DNA of 33,063 nucleotides from positions 1 to 33,063 of the forward strand of contig CBDCUE010000014.1 in NCBI GenBank assembly GCA_965222515.1, in the 5' to 3' direction. The translations under genes and the position numbers were made by a program. This stretch comes from CBDCUE01 sp965222515. GTDB lineage: Bacteria; Pseudomonadota; Alphaproteobacteria; Rickettsiales; JABIRX01. This document shows positions 15,932 through 23,297 of this stretch, piece after piece. The notes beneath the pieces are model-generated. The model was not told where the DNA came from, did not search any database, and saw only the letters and a program-made list of their open reading frames with translations. Every line of letters starts with the position of its first letter. Within the stretch, counting starts at the first letter, position 1.

Positions 15932-16768
15932 ATGTTCAAAGCTATTGGATTATCCATATTTTTTCATTTCAGCATCTTTTTTTTATTTTTTTATGTATAT
16001 ACAGATTCTTTTTCCAAGAATAATTTGATAATGGATATTTCCGTAGACATTATTACTAGCAAGGAATTTAAGAAAATAGCTATGTTAGGTAAAAAAAAGA
16101 AAGTAGAAAAAGAGATAGAAAAAGATAAAAGAAAAATAGAAGATAAAAAGCCAGAAAAACCGAAGGAGAAAAAAAAAAAGCCAGAAAAAGAAGAGAAAAA
16201 AGTAATAAAAAAAAAGCCTGTAATAGACATACCTAATATAGAGGGTAAAAAAAAAGAGATTAAGCAAGAAGTTAAGGTAAAAAAAGTTATAAAAAAGATT
16301 ATAAAAAAGAAAAAAAAGCCTAAAAAAATTAAAAAGAAAAAAGTGTTGAAAGAGGATTTTAATGATGTTTTGTTAGAATTCAAAAAAGTTCAAAACAGCG
16401 AAGAAGAGCATCAGAAAAAACAAGCAATTATTTATAAAAATTCATTTACTCCTTCAGAAAAAGTGGCTTTGAGAACTCAAATAAATAATTGCTGGAGAAA
16501 CATTGCCCAAAAAATCTTTAATAAGGATGAAATAAAAGATATAAAAATAGATATAATAGTAAAATTTAATGATAAAGGGCAAGTAATTAGTGCAAAGCTT
16601 GCCGATAATAGTGATAAATATTTAGATATAGATGGTTTTTTATATAGAAGAATTGCAGATACAGCTCTTAGTACATTTTATAAATGTAATTATGTTGATA
16701 ATTTACCAGTAAAAAAATATAATGTCTGGAAAGAGCTGAAATTCACTTTTGACCCTAATGACTTATGA
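15932..16768 (+). CDS. tolA: TolA-like envelope protein
   Basis: TolA links the TolQR motor to the outer-membrane Pal protein. The 278 residues have an N-terminal membrane helix (about 5-24) and a long Lys/Glu-rich stalk (about 45-140). The C-terminal domain includes ALRTQINNCWRN, IIVKFNDKGQVISAKL and the paired Cys (NNCWRN and FYKCNYV) typical of TolA domain III. Identification rests on architecture plus position after tolQR. The stalk DNA is almost pure A/G and contains an in-frame run of 11 A at 16169-16179, which could provoke slippage. tolB and pal do not follow here. Confidence 0.88.
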   Translation: MFKAIGLSIFFHFSIFFLFFYVYTDSFSKNNLIMDISVDIITSKEFKKIAMLGKKKKVEKEIEKDKRKIEDKKPEKPKEKKKKPEKEEKKVIKKKPVIDIPNIEGKKKEIKQEVKVKKVIKKIIKKKKKPKKIKKKKVLKEDFNDVLLEFKKVQNSEEEHQKKQAIIYKNSFTPSEKVALRTQINNCWRNIAQKIFNKDEIKDIKIDIIVKFNDKGQVISAKLADNSDKYLDIDGFLYRRIADTALSTFYKCNYVDNLPVKKYNVWKELKFTFDPNDL

Positions 16769-17199
16769 AATTTACTTTTTTTAAAAATCTTTTTACAAAA
16801 AAAAAAGAAGATGATGACTCTCAATATCTTGACAAAAACTTAGAATCGGGGGAACTTGATTTTGATAAGATGTCTGATTTAAGTGAAGGAGATATAGAGG
16901 AAATTGAAGAAGAAATGGAGGCTTTATTAGAACAAAATCCTCAATTAAAATCATTGTTAAAGAAATCAAAAGGTTCATTAAAAAAAATCTCATTAGAAAC
17001 TTCTAAAAAACCTAAAAAGAAAAAATTAGACAATTTGCAAAAAAAACAAACAGAGCAAATAAGAGAGGAACATATCAAGCAATTTGCCGATGCAGTTAAT
17101 AACATAGGAGATAATCCATCAAAAGGAAAATGGGCCAAATATTTTTCAGATACTGCTATTGAGGAAAGAACAGGAGGTGGCGAAAAAAAAGGTAGGTAA
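16765..17199 (+). CDS. Small acidic/basic coiled protein of unknown function
   Basis: I do not recognise this 144-residue protein. It starts within the tolA stop (ATGA overlap), so it is probably translated with TolA. It has a short basic N-terminus, then an acidic block (about 25-55, with DIEEIEEEMEALLEQNPQLK) likely to be helical. A Lys-rich middle follows, then a more ordered C-terminal part with HIKQFADAVNNIGDNPSKGK and WAKYFSD. There is no signal peptide or membrane segment, so it is probably cytoplasmic. Coupling to tolA hints at an envelope-linked role, but nothing in the sequence proves it. Confidence 0.75.
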   Translation: MKFTFFKNLFTKKKEDDDSQYLDKNLESGELDFDKMSDLSEGDIEEIEEEMEALLEQNPQLKSLLKKSKGSLKKISLETSKKPKKKKLDNLQKKQTEQIREEHIKQFADAVNNIGDNPSKGKWAKYFSDTAIEERTGGGEKKGR

Positions 17200-17263
17200 A
17201 ACTCTTTGTAAAATAGCAATTATATGCTAAATCCTACAAATCAATATTGCTTTAGTCTATTAA

Positions 17264-18556
17264 TTGAGATCTTTTATTATTTTAACTAAAAAACAAATGT
17301 GGTTTGACCCTTGCTTATTTGCTAATTATTTATTTAACGGAGAAGAACAATATATTAGTTTTTTATATTCTGGAGAAAAATATTCTTATAGTGGCAAATA
17401 TTCTTATCTTGCTTGGGGTAAGCAAGAAGAAATTATTGATGATATTGATCAATTAGAAAAAAACATTTCTATAAATAAAAAATTTGCAGAAAATATCTGG
17501 TTTGGTTATTTTTCTTATGAATTTGGTTTAGATTATTTTGATTATCAATTCACTAAAAGAAAATCCAAAGCTGATTTTGCTAAAAAACTATATTTTTTTA
17601 AGGCAAAAAATTTACTTATTTTTAATCATCAAAAAAAAACAATAGATTATTATAAAAATGGAGAAAAGAAAAATTTTGTTTTACCAGATAATTTACCTGA
17701 AATAAAAATAGAAATACCAAAAAAAATAAAAATCTCATCTAATATTAGTGAGCAAGAATATTTTGATAAAGTGCAAGATATTCAAGAAGAGATTAAAGCA
17801 GGAAAGTTTTATCAAGTAAATTTAACTAGAAAATTTTTTGCAGAGAATTTAGAAATTAAAAACCCATTTGCAATTTTTTATAATTTACATAAGCATAGTC
17901 CATCTCCTTATTCTGCCTGTTTTAAATTAAAAAAAAATTATATTATATCTTCTTCTCCAGAAAGATTTGTAGCACTAGATAAAAAAGGAAAAATTAATGC
18001 TAGGCCAATCAAAGGAACAATTAATAAAGAAGCAGGAGAAGATTTTTTAAGAAATAGCAAAAAAGATCAAGCAGAAAATTTAATGATAGTTGATTTAATG
18101 AGAAATGATTTATCTATTGCATCAGAAAAAGTACAAATTGATAAATTATTTGAAATAGAGCTTTTTTCTAATGTGTATCATCTCTCATCAAGTATTAATG
18201 CAAAATTAAAACAAGGCAAAAATATTATAGATTTAATGAAGCAGATAATGCCTCCTGCTTCTATGACAGGAGCTCCTAAATTTGAAGTGCTAAAAAAAAT
18301 ATCTCAATTAGAAAATTCTCGTAGGGGGATTTATTCTGGTGTTGTTGGTTATTTAGCAGGAGATGGTAGTTGTGATTTTTCTGTGGTAATTAGAACAATT
18401 TTAATAGAAAATTGTAAAAGATTAGAGTTTCAAATAGGTGGTGGAATTATTTATGATTCTGATGCTAAAAAAGAGGCTGAAGAAATTTTATTTAAAGCAA
18501 AGGGTATTATTGAGGCCTTGAATATGTTAGATGAGCAGGTTCATTCGAAGGAATAA
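17264..18556 (+). CDS. pabB: Aminodeoxychorismate synthase component I (PabB)
   Basis: PabB aminates chorismate to 4-amino-4-deoxychorismate for folate synthesis. The chorismate-binding domain shows GKFYQVNLTRKF, SSSPERF, ENLMIVDLMRNDL, PPASMTGAPK, SGVVGYLAGDGSCDFSVVIR and GGGIIYDSD. The RPIKGT motif has the Lys that PabB uses as nucleophile, where TrpE has Ala, so PabB is preferred over anthranilate synthase. The frame opens with TTG at 17264; an in-frame ATG at 17297 would shorten it by 11 residues, and I cannot decide between them. No pabA or pabC is adjacent. The 3' end overlaps the convergent lipoprotein gene by 50 bases. Confidence 0.92.
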   Translation: MRSFIILTKKQMWFDPCLFANYLFNGEEQYISFLYSGEKYSYSGKYSYLAWGKQEEIIDDIDQLEKNISINKKFAENIWFGYFSYEFGLDYFDYQFTKRKSKADFAKKLYFFKAKNLLIFNHQKKTIDYYKNGEKKNFVLPDNLPEIKIEIPKKIKISSNISEQEYFDKVQDIQEEIKAGKFYQVNLTRKFFAENLEIKNPFAIFYNLHKHSPSPYSACFKLKKNYIISSSPERFVALDKKGKINARPIKGTINKEAGEDFLRNSKKDQAENLMIVDLMRNDLSIASEKVQIDKLFEIELFSNVYHLSSSINAKLKQGKNIIDLMKQIMPPASMTGAPKFEVLKKISQLENSRRGIYSGVVGYLAGDGSCDFSVVIRTILIENCKRLEFQIGGGIIYDSDAKKEAEEILFKAKGIIEALNMLDEQVHSKE

Positions 18557-19004
18557 AGTTTTTTTCAAATATATTATCAGATGGATAAGGTTTTTCGTCA
18601 ATTACAACATAAAAAGAATAATTTTTACTTATATTGTGACATATCCCTGATCCTCCATTAGCATAATAAGAGCCTTTTTTGTGGCTTACATAGCATTCTA
18701 ATTGAGTGTTCTTATTTCCTATCATATAAATAGCGGAAACATTGCTTACTTGTGTTTTGTTAAGAAGAAAATTAAGTTTTTGCTTATTGATAGGGTTTTT
18801 ATGCTTTTTTAGCTGAGCATGAAAAAATTCCTTATTTATTGTTCCAGAAAAAAAATGTTTCTTCCTTACATTATCATAAGAAAAACCTATTTGTTCTCCT
18901 GCAGGAATATTGATATTTTTTATTTTTATCTTATAAACCTCATTAGCACAAGAAGATATTAATAAGAATAGTAAAAAAGTTGTTGCTTTAGATAAAAAAA
19001 TCAT
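18507..19004 (-). CDS. Putative small lipoprotein, unknown function
   Basis: A 165-residue protein with an N-terminal signal peptide ending in a lipobox-like ISSC, placing the lipidated Cys at residue 19, so it is probably anchored in the envelope. The mature part has two further Cys (QLECYVSH and SGICHNIS) that could form a disulfide. I do not recognise the fold. Its 3' end runs 50 bases into the end of pabB on the opposite strand. It is divergent from the IalB-family gene, sharing a 46-bp spacer. The clear signal peptide supports a real gene. Confidence 0.75.
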   Translation of the reverse strand: MIFLSKATTFLLFLLISSCANEVYKIKIKNINIPAGEQIGFSYDNVRKKHFFSGTINKEFFHAQLKKHKNPINKQKLNFLLNKTQVSNVSAIYMIGNKNTQLECYVSHKKGSYYANGGSGICHNISKNYSFYVVIDEKPYPSDNIFEKNFIPSNEPAHLTYSRPQ

Positions 19005-19050
19005 TTTATATTAAATTAATTAATTCAACAAACATTAGGTTATAATAAAT

Positions 19051-19659
19051 ATGAAATCAATAATTTTATCTACAATCCTTTTCTTCATCTCATTTAATAG
19101 CTATGCAGAAAAACAAATCAAAAATCAATTTAATAATTGGTATGTTATAACTGAAGCAGAAAGTAACATTTGTTACATTTTAAGCACCCCAAAAAACAAT
19201 TCTAATAATTTAAAAAATAAAGAGATAGAAGAAAAATTTTTTCTATCAGTGGCTCTGTTTCCTAAAAAAGCACCTGAAGTTAGTGTATTATCTGGTTATA
19301 ATCACCAAAAAGGAGGCGAGGTATCTGTTATTATTGACAATAAAACTAAAACAAGCTTTCCTATTATAGAAGGAGATAGAGCTTGGGCTAGAGATCCAAA
19401 ACATGATTATTACTTAATCAGATCTATGAAAAGAGGTAGTGATTTAGTAATCAAATCAACTTCAGATGATAATGCAGGAGAATATTCTATAGTTACATAT
19501 TCTTTATCAGGGTTTACTAAAGCTTATAACAGGATGACTTCTTTATGTAGAAAACCTGTGGTAAAAAAGCATAGAAAAAGAAGAACTAGTTCAAAAAAAA
19601 GAAAAGCAACTCCAAGAAAAAGACCTGCAACAAAAAGGTCAGTAAAACAAATAAGATAG
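19051..19659 (+). CDS. IalB-family secreted protein with a very basic C-terminal tail
   Basis: IalB (invasion-associated locus B) proteins are common exported proteins of alphaproteobacteria. The 202 residues begin with a signal peptide ending near SFNSYA (about residue 19). A NNWYVITEAESNICYILS start, RAWARDPKHDYYLIRSMKRG and the TYSLSGFTKAYNRMTSLC end follow; the two Cys probably form the family disulfide. The unusual part is the last 35 or so residues, an almost pure Lys/Arg/Ser/Thr/Pro tail resembling histone H1-like or DNA-binding tails. An HU/IHF gene follows 7 bp later. The family has no single established biochemical function. Confidence 0.82.
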   Translation: MKSIILSTILFFISFNSYAEKQIKNQFNNWYVITEAESNICYILSTPKNNSNNLKNKEIEEKFFLSVALFPKKAPEVSVLSGYNHQKGGEVSVIIDNKTKTSFPIIEGDRAWARDPKHDYYLIRSMKRGSDLVIKSTSDDNAGEYSIVTYSLSGFTKAYNRMTSLCRKPVVKKHRKRRTSSKKRKATPRKRPATKRSVKQIR

Positions 19660-19666
19660 ATAGCCT

Positions 19667-19954
19667 ATGAGTAAGTCTAAATTAATAGCAGAAATATCAT
19701 CAAAAACAGAGGCTAATAAGCAACAAATAAACAGTTATTTAGAAGCTTTTTGTCTTGTTATACAAAGTAGCATTGCGAATGATGAAAATGTTTATATCTC
19801 AGGATTTGGTTCTTTTCATAAATCCCACAGATCAGCAAGAGCAGGCCGAAATCCAAAAACTGGAGAAATAATAAAAATAGAAGCTAAAAATCACATAAAA
19901 TTCAAAGCTGGTAAAAAATTTAAAGAAGTTATTAATACACTAAAACAAAATTGA
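19667..19954 (+). CDS. HU/IHF-family DNA-binding protein
   Basis: A 95-residue nucleoid protein that bends DNA as a dimer. The family signature lies at about residues 46-75: ISGFGSFHKSHRSARAGRNP followed by KTGEIIKIEAKNHIKFKAG. GRNPKTGE is the DNA-intercalating arm tip. Normal length, with no insertion. HU versus IHF cannot be decided from one chain by eye. It follows the IalB-family gene by 7 bp and probably shares its transcript. Confidence 0.93.
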   Translation: MSKSKLIAEISSKTEANKQQINSYLEAFCLVIQSSIANDENVYISGFGSFHKSHRSARAGRNPKTGEIIKIEAKNHIKFKAGKKFKEVINTLKQN

Positions 19955-19989
19955 TTTGTCAGCGAATTATACTATTTAACTTTAAAACA

Positions 19990-21045
19990 ATGAATTCTAT
20001 TAAAGAAGAATATAATAAACTAATAAATTCAAAAGAAATTTCTTTTAACCAAGCCCAAAGTGATATTGTTGAAAAATTGGAGAAACTGAAAGATTCTTTA
20101 GTAAAAAATAGTAAAAAAAGATTTTTTAAAGAAAAATTATCAGGGTTTTATATTTTTGGTGATGTGGGAAGAGGAAAATCTTTTATAATGGATTTATTTT
20201 TTCTAAAAATAAATGTGCCTAAAAAAAGAATACATTTTCACGAGTTTTTGGCAGATATTCATACAGAATTGCATAATTTAAGAAAAAAGAAGCCAAGCCT
20301 AAAAGATCCTTTGAAAATTATTGCTAAAAAATATGCAAAAAACTTTTCTGTTTTATGTTTTGATGAGTTTCAGATTACAGATGTAGCTGATGCAATGATT
20401 TTGCAAGGCATATTTTCTTTTTTATTTCATTATAAAATGGTGATTATCACTACTTCAAATAGACACCCTAAAGATTTATATAAAGGAGGAATTCAAAGAG
20501 AAAAATATTTAGAATTTGTGGAATATTTAAGCAATAAAATGTCTATTTTAGAATTAGTAGGTGATAGAGATTACAGGCAAGAAAAAATAAATAATATAAG
20601 TAATAAATATTTTCATCCTATTAATAAAGAAAATAACAAGAAAATTATGGAGTTATTTAATGATTTAACAGGAAACTCAACTATAGGGAAGCATTTTATA
20701 AAACATTTAGGTAGAACAATAATTGTTAAAGAAACAGCTTCCAACACTGCAATAATTGATTTTGATGAGTTTTTCAGAAAAGATTATAGTGCAGCAGATT
20801 ACAGAATGATTTTAAGTGAGTTTTCTACCATATTTTTAATAAATATTGCAAAATTTAAGCCAGAAGAGCAAAATGTGATAAAAAGATTTATAAATTTTAT
20901 AGATATTGCGTATGATAAAAAAGTAAATTGTTTTTTTCTAGCTGAAATAGAGGCAAAAAATTTATATTCTAAAGGAAAAGGTAGCTTTGAATTTTGCCGT
21001 ACAATATCTAGAATTAACGAAATGTCTTATGCTCTTCTGAGTTAA
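19990..21045 (+). CDS. zapE: ZapE/AFG1-type AAA ATPase
   Basis: Members of this family act at the division site in bacteria (ZapE) and in mitochondrial protein quality control (AFG1/LACE1). From the ATG at 19990 the protein has 351 residues. The frame is open a little further upstream from a TTG at 19951, but that would overlap the HU stop and adds no family-like residues. Walker A is FGDVGRGKSFIMDLFF (about 56-71) and Walker B is LCFDEFQITDVADAMIL. TSNRHPKDLYKGGIQREKYL is a family hallmark. No membrane segment is seen. Confidence 0.92.
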   Translation: MNSIKEEYNKLINSKEISFNQAQSDIVEKLEKLKDSLVKNSKKRFFKEKLSGFYIFGDVGRGKSFIMDLFFLKINVPKKRIHFHEFLADIHTELHNLRKKKPSLKDPLKIIAKKYAKNFSVLCFDEFQITDVADAMILQGIFSFLFHYKMVIITTSNRHPKDLYKGGIQREKYLEFVEYLSNKMSILELVGDRDYRQEKINNISNKYFHPINKENNKKIMELFNDLTGNSTIGKHFIKHLGRTIIVKETASNTAIIDFDEFFRKDYSAADYRMILSEFSTIFLINIAKFKPEEQNVIKRFINFIDIAYDKKVNCFFLAEIEAKNLYSKGKGSFEFCRTISRINEMSYALLS

Positions 21046-21089
21046 AAATTTACTTTACATCAAAAATCTGAATAATTCAGAATAATAGA

Positions 21090-21109
21090 TAGTCGTCCCT
21101 AAAAAACTG
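21090..21109. repeat. Transposon-end-like motif, copy 1
   Basis: TAGTCGTCCCTAAAAAACTG here closely matches TAGTCGTCTCTAAAAAACTA at 26276-26295 (18 of 20 bases by eye). Neither is inside a gene. The second copy lies beside insertion-sequence debris, so this may be a relict terminus of an insertion sequence. The rest of the 289-base spacer 21046-21334 has a small palindrome (CTGAA/TTCAG, 21068-21080) just after the zapE stop and a TATAAT at 21281-21286 without a convincing -35. I see no gene in it. Confidence 0.4.
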
Positions 21110-21334
21110 ACTGAATGTAGGGGTGCATCATAGTCTGTAAAAAAAATGTAAAAAGGTTTTGGGGTGTTTTAGCAAGAATTATTAGATAATTTATTGTTAG
21201 AAATATGACAATCTTTTTTTTATTACTGCTGATAAAATCCCTTTAAAAAAAACAAAGAAATAATTTGTTGAATTATGTTTTATAATATATTAACTTGAGT
21301 AGCGGTCTTAATAACATAACTCAAAAAAAAGAAT

Positions 21335-21991
21335 ATGAAATTTTTTATAGATAGTGGAGACATAACTCAGATTAAAGAATTAAATTCTTTAGGAATTGTG
21401 GATGGTGTTACTACTAATCCATCAATTATTGCTAAAGAAAAAAAGGGATTTTTTGAAATATTAGAAGAAATATGTCAAGAAGTTGATGGCTCAGTTAGTG
21501 CAGAAGTTGTTGCTACTGAACATAAAAAAATGCTTAAAGAGGCAGATAAATTAATTAAAATATCAGATAAAATCACCATAAAATTACCTCTTACTTGGGA
21601 TGGTTTAAAAACCTGTAAAATATTGTCAGGGCAGGGGATAGATGTTAATGTAACATTATGTTTTTCAGCTGCTCAGGCATTGATCGCCGCAAAATGTGGA
21701 GCAAGATATATTTCTCCTTTTATAGGAAGATTAGATGATATTGGTTATGATGGTTTAGGTCTTATTACTGAAATTAGAGAAATTTATGACAATTATTCAG
21801 ATTCTCTAGCAACAGAAATTTTAGCAGCATCAATAAGACATCCTATTCACTTAATTGAATGTGCTAAAATAGGGGCAGATATTGCCACCATTCCACCTGC
21901 TCTTGCTAAACAATTAATCAAGCATCCTTTAACAGATAGAGGTTTAGAGGTATTTTTGCAAGATTGGCATAATTCTAAAAAAGAAATTTAG
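21335..21991 (+). CDS. Short-form transaldolase / fructose-6-phosphate aldolase-like
   Basis: The family transfers a dihydroxyacetone unit between sugar phosphates in the non-oxidative pentose phosphate pathway, or cleaves fructose 6-phosphate. The 218 residues match the small TalC/MipB/FSA subfamily rather than the long TalB form. GVTTNPSIIAKEK lies near residue 24. The Schiff-base Lys is in KITIKLPLTWDGLK (Lys 83). VNVTLCFSAAQALIAAK and RYISPFIGRLDDIG follow, then ATIPPALAKQLIKHPLT near the end. Transaldolase is the usual activity in bacteria of this kind. It is 9 bp from the next gene. Confidence 0.92.
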   Translation: MKFFIDSGDITQIKELNSLGIVDGVTTNPSIIAKEKKGFFEILEEICQEVDGSVSAEVVATEHKKMLKEADKLIKISDKITIKLPLTWDGLKTCKILSGQGIDVNVTLCFSAAQALIAAKCGARYISPFIGRLDDIGYDGLGLITEIREIYDNYSDSLATEILAASIRHPIHLIECAKIGADIATIPPALAKQLIKHPLTDRGLEVFLQDWHNSKKEI

Positions 21992-22000
21992 CTTAAATTT

Positions 22001-22645
22001 GTGAAAATCAATAAAAATCCTAAAATCGCTATTGCCTGTTTGGTTAAAACTCCCCAATTAACAGCAGTAAAAACTAGACTAGCTAAAGATATTGGGCAAG
22101 AAAAGGCTTTGAGAATTTATTTATCCTGTATAAAACAAGTAAAAAATCTTTTTGATGAATTAAAAATTGATAAAGAGCATAATATCACTCCTTATTTTGC
22201 AGTTTTAGAAGAAAAAGGTTTGGATAATCAATTATGGCAGAGTTATAACAGTATTTATTGTGGAGATAATCGTGAATTAGGCATTAGCTTGGCTAATATA
22301 TATAGTGATTTGCAACAAAAACATGACATTGTGATAATAATTGCCTCAGATAGTCCTGATTTAGATGTAGCTTTGATAGATGAAGCTATCAAAGCTATCA
22401 AAAAGCAAAATGACATCGTGATAGGCCCTACTTTTGACGGAGGATTTTATTTATTTGCAGGAGCAGGAGACATTGCAAGAGATATTTGGCTTGCTGTTGT
22501 ATATAGTAGAGACGATACTAGAGTAGAGTTAGAAAAAAAATTAACGGAATATAAAATAACACATATCAATATTTTAGGGGACATTGATGATGAGTCTTCT
22601 TTTGTCAATATAAAAAATAAAAAATTCTTGTTGCATAGCATTTAA
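22001..22645 (+). CDS. DUF2064 (TIGR04282) family nucleotidyl/glycosyl transferase-like protein
   Basis: A 214-residue protein starting with GTG, 9 bp after the transaldolase. The signature is a GT-A-like fold with IACLVKTPQLTAVKTRLAKD near the start, IIASDSPDLDVALIDEAIKA near residue 115, and IVIGPTFDGGFYLFAG. Members are annotated as glycosyltransferases or cofactor-guanylyltransferase-like proteins, often linked to phosphonate or small-peptide modification in other bacteria, but no firm activity is known. No such partner genes are seen here. Confidence 0.85.
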   Translation: MKINKNPKIAIACLVKTPQLTAVKTRLAKDIGQEKALRIYLSCIKQVKNLFDELKIDKEHNITPYFAVLEEKGLDNQLWQSYNSIYCGDNRELGISLANIYSDLQQKHDIVIIIASDSPDLDVALIDEAIKAIKKQNDIVIGPTFDGGFYLFAGAGDIARDIWLAVVYSRDDTRVELEKKLTEYKITHINILGDIDDESSFVNIKNKKFLLHSI

Positions 22646-22684
22646 TTTTGTATTAACATTGAGTAAATGGAGTCTTTAATATGA

Positions 22685-22745
22685 GGACTGTTGGAAATTT
22701 TAATTTCAGTGCCAAATTAGTATTAATTAACAAGCTCAACAGCCC
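22685..22745 (+). promoter_or_regulatory. Inverted repeat in the dksA leader
   Basis: GGACTGTTG (22685-22693) can pair with CAACAGCCC (22737-22745) with one mismatch, enclosing about 43 bases. Within that loop GAAATT/AATTTC forms a second small palindrome right after the first arm. The structure ends 24 bases before the dksA ATG. It could be a terminator for the upstream gene without a T run, or a leader element affecting dksA; both are guesses. Confidence 0.3.
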
Positions 22746-22769
22746 TACAATATTAATAATGTAAAACTA

Positions 22770-23297
22770 ATGAGTAATTCTATGCAAACAATAAAAAAAA
22801 CTTTTGAGAATGCCCCTCACACTAAGATATTAATCAAAACAGAAGATTTTAAATCTTGGTTAAATAATGTAGAAATTACAGATGAATATAGACCTTCTGA
22901 AAATGAAGAATATATGTCTAACAAACAGTTAAAATATTTTCAGACTATCTTGTTGATTTGGAGAGAGAAATTATTAATCGAATCAGAACATACCATTATT
23001 TCTTTAAAAAATATTCATTTGCAAGAACCTGATGAGAGTGATAGAGCATCTAGTGAAAGTGAGGCTAATTTAGAGCTTAGAACGAGAGAAAGGTTTTTGA
23101 AATTAGTAAGTAAAATTGATCAAGCATTAAAAAAAATAGAAAATAAAACTTACGGCTATTGTGAAATTAGTGATGAAGAAATTGGTTTGAAAAGGCTAGA
23201 AGCAAGGCCAGTTGCTCTTTTTTCTGTGCAGGAGCAAGAAAAAAGGGAGCTTAAAGAAAAGCTAGTTAAAAGAACAAATGAAGAAGATATTTTATAA
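22770..23297 (+). CDS. dksA: RNA polymerase-binding factor DksA, one-cysteine type
   Basis: DksA inserts a coiled coil into the polymerase secondary channel and works with ppGpp. The coiled-coil tip is preserved as EPDESDRASSE (Asp 88, Asp 91, Ala 93). The globular end is KTYGYCEISDEEIGLKRLEA with RPVALFSVQEQEKREL. Only one of the four zinc-finger Cys remains (Cys 131), as in other alphaproteobacterial DksA proteins that work without zinc. The 175 residues include a longer N-terminus than enterobacterial DksA. Its last 20 bases overlap the start of the next gene. Confidence 0.93.
   Translation: MSNSMQTIKKTFENAPHTKILIKTEDFKSWLNNVEITDEYRPSENEEYMSNKQLKYFQTILLIWREKLLIESEHTIISLKNIHLQEPDESDRASSESEANLELRTRERFLKLVSKIDQALKKIENKTYGYCEISDEEIGLKRLEARPVALFSVQEQEKRELKEKLVKRTNEEDIL

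Noticed and set aside
15991..16383. Long Phe-rich minus-strand frames opposite tolA
   Set aside because: They are the complement of the Lys/Glu-rich stalk; A/G-only DNA automatically gives stop-free Phe/Leu/Ser frames on the other strand.
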